From NCBI GenBank assembly GCA_934654605.1, contig CAKUGH010000065.1:1-7656 (forward strand): a DNA stretch of 7,656 nucleotides. Direction: 5' to 3'. A program made the position numbers and the translations under genes. The stretch is from an uncultured Collinsella sp. GTDB lineage: Bacteria; Actinomycetota; Coriobacteriia; Coriobacteriales; Coriobacteriaceae. This document shows positions 5,333-7,656 of this stretch, piece by piece; position 1 is the stretch's first letter, and the number at the start of each line of letters is the position of its first letter. The notes under the pieces are model-generated. The model saw only the letters and a list, made by a program, of their open reading frames with translations. It was not told the DNA's origin and did no database searches.

Positions 5333-7213
5333 CTAGCAGCCCTCCTTTGCGCAGGTGGATGCCGGGGCGCACGCGGCGCCTGAGGCGAGCACGGGGCTTG
5401 GGGCGAGCGCGGACGCCGCGCTCCCCTGCTGGCCCTCGAGCTCTTCGCGACGAAGCTGCGACTGGCAAATCTCGCGATAGAGCTGGCAGCTTGCGTACAG
5501 CTCATCGTGCGTGCCCAGGCCCGCGACCGAGCCGTGGTCGAGCACGCAGATCATGTCGGCATCGCGCACGGTCGAGACGCGCTGGCTCACGATGACGGTC
5601 GTCAGCGGCAGCCCGCCCTCGGCGGCACCGCGCACGCTGCGTTCGCGAATGGCGTGGCGAAGCGCCGCGTCGGTCTTAAAATCGAGTGCCGAGGCGGAGT
5701 CGTCCATGATCAGAATCTGCGGCGAGCCCACTAAGGCGCGCGCGATGGTCAGGCGCTGACGCTGGCCACCGCTAAAATTCTTGCCGCCCGCCTCGACCGG
5801 GGCGTCGAGCCCCTGCGGCTTGTTGCGCACGAACTCGCTCGCCTGCGCCATATCGAGCGCCGCCAAAAGATCCTCGTCGGTCGCAGCCTCATCGCGCCAT
5901 GTCAGGTTGCTGCGGATAGTGCCACTCACCAGCGACGCACGCTGCGGAACAGTCGCAACCACATGGCGCAGCTGGTCGAGCGGCCAGGTGTGCACGTCGG
6001 TACCCATCACATTCACGCTGCCGACACCCGCATCGTACAAGCGCGGGATGAGCGAGACGAGCGTCGACTTACCGCTGCCCGTGCCGCCGATAATGCCGAG
6101 CGTTTTGCCCAGCGGCAGCTCCAGAGTCACGTCATCAACGGCGTTGGCCGCGCCCGCGCCAAAGGAGAAGCTCGCGTGGCTGAAGCTCAGCGCGGGGACC
6201 GGGGCAGCGGCGCCTGCCGCGTTCGGCTCGGGCAGAGCGACCGGCTCGTTGCCCTCGTCGGTAATGCTCGGCACGCAATTGAGTACCTCGTTGATACGTG
6301 ACGCGCTGGCGCTCGCCTTGGTAAAGACCACGACCAGGTTGGCAACGTAGACGATGGAGGTCAGGATCTGCGTCATATAGTTGACGAAGGCCATGACCTG
6401 GCCCTGCGTGAGCTCGCCCACGTTCACCTGGATGCCGCCCACCCACAGGATGGCGCACACGCCCAGGTTCATCACCAAAAACGTGACGGGGTTGAGGATC
6501 GACGAGAGCTTGCCCACCGCGATTGCGACACGCGCCTGGTCATCGGCAGCCTGGGCAAAACGCTCACGCTCGTGACTCTCGCGCACAAAGGCTCGGACCA
6601 CGCGGGCGCCCGAAAGTCCCTCGCGGCAAATAAGCGCGATGCGATCGAGCTTTGCCTGCAGCTGCTTGTAGTACGGGATGCAGCGCGCCATGACAAACCA
6701 AAACACCAGGCCGATGGCGGGCGTGCAAATCAAAAAGATCATGCCGAGCTTAAGGTCGATGGCAAGGGCCGCGACCATGGAGCCCACCGCCAGGAAAGGC
6801 CAGCGGATGAGCATACGCACGCCCAGCGCCACGGCGAGCTGCACCTGGTTGACGTCGTTGGTAATGCGCGTGATGAGCGACGGCGTGCCAAAGCGATCGA
6901 GCTCAGCATAGCTCAGCTTGTTGATGTGCTGGTAGAGTGCGCCGCGAATGTCGGTACCCATGCCCTGCGAGGTGAGCGCCGCCATCTTCTGGCAGACAAG
7001 CGTAAACGAGATGCCGATCACGGCCATGGCGCCAAGCAACATACCGTAGTGGACGACGGCGTTGACATCGTGTGCGCCGATGCCCTTATCGATCATTTGA
7101 GCTATGACCAGTGGCGTAAGCAGGTCGAAGATCACTTCGATCAACTTGCACGCAGGGCCAATCACCATATACCGGCGAAACTTACCGCCGAAACGCCTAA
7201 GCAGCTCAATCAT
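5333..7213 (-). CDS. ABC exporter half-transporter, subunit with a degenerate ATPase site
   Basis: This 626-residue protein is the first half of the heterodimeric exporter. It has a membrane domain (about 14-300, with helices near 16-38, 55-75, 130-175, 242-260 and 275-298) and an ATPase domain (about 340-590). Walker A is G376-GTGSGKS-T384, the Q-loop is Q424 and the signature F480-SGGQ is canonical. Walker B reads ILIMD504-D505, with Asp at the catalytic Glu position, and the H-loop His is Gln (SQ544RVST). These two changes mark the non-hydrolysing site of heterodimers such as TM287/TM288, BmrCD and LmrCD. The linker at about 318-342 and the tail after 590 are rich in Ala, Pro and Ser and not conserved-looking; the tail ends CAPASTCAKEGC. 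The start at 7213 is chosen because AGGGAG lies nine bases upstream and MIELLRRFGGKFRR is a typical exporter N-terminus. The frame stays open upstream to a GTG at 7363, but that stretch enters a repeated non-coding element. Confidence 0.94.
   Translation of the reverse strand: MIELLRRFGGKFRRYMVIGPACKLIEVIFDLLTPLVIAQMIDKGIGAHDVNAVVHYGMLLGAMAVIGISFTLVCQKMAALTSQGMGTDIRGALYQHINKLSYAELDRFGTPSLITRITNDVNQVQLAVALGVRMLIRWPFLAVGSMVAALAIDLKLGMIFLICTPAIGLVFWFVMARCIPYYKQLQAKLDRIALICREGLSGARVVRAFVRESHERERFAQAADDQARVAIAVGKLSSILNPVTFLVMNLGVCAILWVGGIQVNVGELTQGQVMAFVNYMTQILTSIVYVANLVVVFTKASASASRINEVLNCVPSITDEGNEPVALPEPNAAGAAAPVPALSFSHASFSFGAGAANAVDDVTLELPLGKTLGIIGGTGSGKSTLVSLIPRLYDAGVGSVNVMGTDVHTWPLDQLRHVVATVPQRASLVSGTIRSNLTWRDEAATDEDLLAALDMAQASEFVRNKPQGLDAPVEAGGKNFSGGQRQRLTIARALVGSPQILIMDDSASALDFKTDAALRHAIRERSVRGAAEGGLPLTTVIVSQRVSTVRDADMICVLDHGSVAGLGTHDELYASCQLYREICQSQLRREELEGQQGSAASALAPSPVLASGAACAPASTCAKEGC
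5341..5348 (-). promoter_or_regulatory. Strong Shine-Dalgarno inside the end of the upstream ABC gene
   Basis: AAAGGAGG on the minus strand lies eight bases before the ATG at 5332. It is also the coding sequence for the last Lys-Glu-Gly residues of the first subunit. With the stop and start touching as TAGATG, this points to translational coupling and near-equal amounts of the two subunits. Confidence 0.8.
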
Positions 7214-7222
7214 AAAAAGGCG

Positions 7223-7228
7223 CTCCCT
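7223..7228 (-). promoter_or_regulatory. Ribosome binding site of the first ABC subunit
   Basis: AGGGAG on the minus strand is separated by nine bases (CGCCTTTTT) from the ATG at 7213. It decides the start against upstream in-frame GTG codons, including the one at 7363. Confidence 0.6.
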
Positions 7229-7261
7229 ATCATCATCCACACTCAATTCGAACCATGATAG
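7227..7261 (-). promoter_or_regulatory. Inverted repeat next to the exporter ribosome binding site
   Basis: CTATCAT (7227-7233) and ATGATAG (7255-7261) are perfect inverted partners around 21 bases. The promoter-distal arm overlaps the edge of the AGGGAG sequence, so an RNA hairpin could limit ribosome access. The distal arm also reads TATCAT, a -10-like box on the minus strand, but no matching -35 box is found. Either role is speculative. Confidence 0.3.
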
Positions 7262-7319
7262 TACTGCCACCCCAGAGGATGCGTAAACAACCCAGCAAAG
7301 ACGCGAATCCTTAGACAGG

Positions 7320-7466
7320 TAAGCACCAATGCCCCGGCGCAACCAACGAGCAATACTCCACACGGGATAGAACTGTTCAGATCAATGCACCTTTACGGGT
7401 GATTTTTGGACGACGGGGTCCGGGAGGCGGCGAGGTATTTGGTAGTCGAGCGATCCCGCAGGCGAA
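7320..7466. repeat. Direct repeat copy nearest the exporter operon
   Basis: This stretch aligns without gaps to the sequence 190 bp further right. Positions 7390-7466 are identical over 77 bases, while 7331-7389 match at roughly 70 percent, and the match fades near 7320. Weak similarity (CCAGC-AAGACG near 7292) hints that the unit spans nearly all 190 bp. It lies in the leader region of the exporter operon. The offset is not a multiple of three, so it is not a protein repeat. Its function is unknown; the transcription start may lie in or near it. Confidence 0.8.
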
Positions 7467-7509
7467 GCCGAGGACCAGCGAGACGTTGCCCCATAACGCC
7501 CGAATCGCG

Positions 7510-7656
7510 GGACCCCCGATGTTTTGGCAACGCCAGCGAGCAACACAACGCACGGGATTGAATTCTTCAGATAAACGCGCCTTTACGGGTGATTTTTGGA
7601 CGACGGGGTCCGGGAGGCGGCGAGGTATTTGGTAGTCGAGCGATCCCGCAGGCGAA
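7510..7656. repeat. Second direct repeat copy, running off the window edge
   Basis: This is the partner of the copy 190 bp to its left. Its last 77 bases (7580-7656) are identical to 7390-7466 and reach exactly to the window end. It contains TTTACGGGTGATTTTTGG and then a GC-rich stretch (CGACGGGGTCCGGGAGGCGG). The stretch between the identical cores (7467-7579) contains an inverted pair CGTTGCC (7484-7490) and GGCAACG (7526-7532). No gene is recognised in 7214-7656. Confidence 0.8.

Noticed and set aside
3842..5383. Plus-strand open frame of 513 codons
   Set aside because: It is antisense to the ABC subunit whose full motif set is certain. Its translation is rich in Arg, His, Ala and Asp, without any domain, as expected for a shadow frame.
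7214..7363. Fifty-residue N-terminal extension of the first ABC subunit from GTG 7363
   Set aside because: The frame is open, but it runs through the directly repeated leader element, and ATG 7213 has a good ribosome binding site and gives a normal exporter N-terminus.
7399..7635. Plus-strand 78-codon gene in the leader
   Set aside because: It covers both direct repeats, but the 190-bp offset places them in different frames, so the repeat is not kept as protein; no ribosome binding site is evident.

Overview
The window looks like a piece of a high-GC actinobacterial genome. Codon use, protein style and gene types best fit a gut Coriobacteriia such as Collinsella, but this is inferred from general appearance and not from a marker gene. 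All four recognisable genes lie on the minus strand, so transcription runs from right to left.

From right to left: (i) 7214-7656 is a gene-free leader with two copies of a roughly 190-bp direct repeat, the second running off the window edge. (ii) 7213-3473 is a tightly coupled two-gene operon (TAGATG junction) for a heterodimeric ABC exporter. Its first subunit has a degenerate ATPase site and its second a complete one, the TM287/TM288, BmrCD or LmrCD arrangement. (iii) A short intergenic stretch holds a small hairpin and a promoter-like pair, followed by a small flavodoxin-fold protein (3361-2810). (iv) About 800 bp without a gene contains a 129-bp nested inverted repeat centred on a strong terminator hairpin, then a seven-unit 62-bp tandem array of an alternating palindromic motif, then promoter-like and operator-like sequences. 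(v) 2008-1 is the first 669 codons of a secreted protein with calcium-loop, FG-GAP/VCBS-like repeats, cut by the left edge.

The two ABC half-transporters clearly act together. No functional link between the exporter, the flavodoxin and the secreted protein can be shown from the sequence; they are separated by hairpins and probable promoters. The least explained parts are non-coding: the 62-bp array, the nested inverted repeat and the 190-bp leader repeat. The leader repeat contains an exact 77-bp duplication ending precisely at the window edge, which suggests that the window ends at an assembly break inside a tandem repeat.
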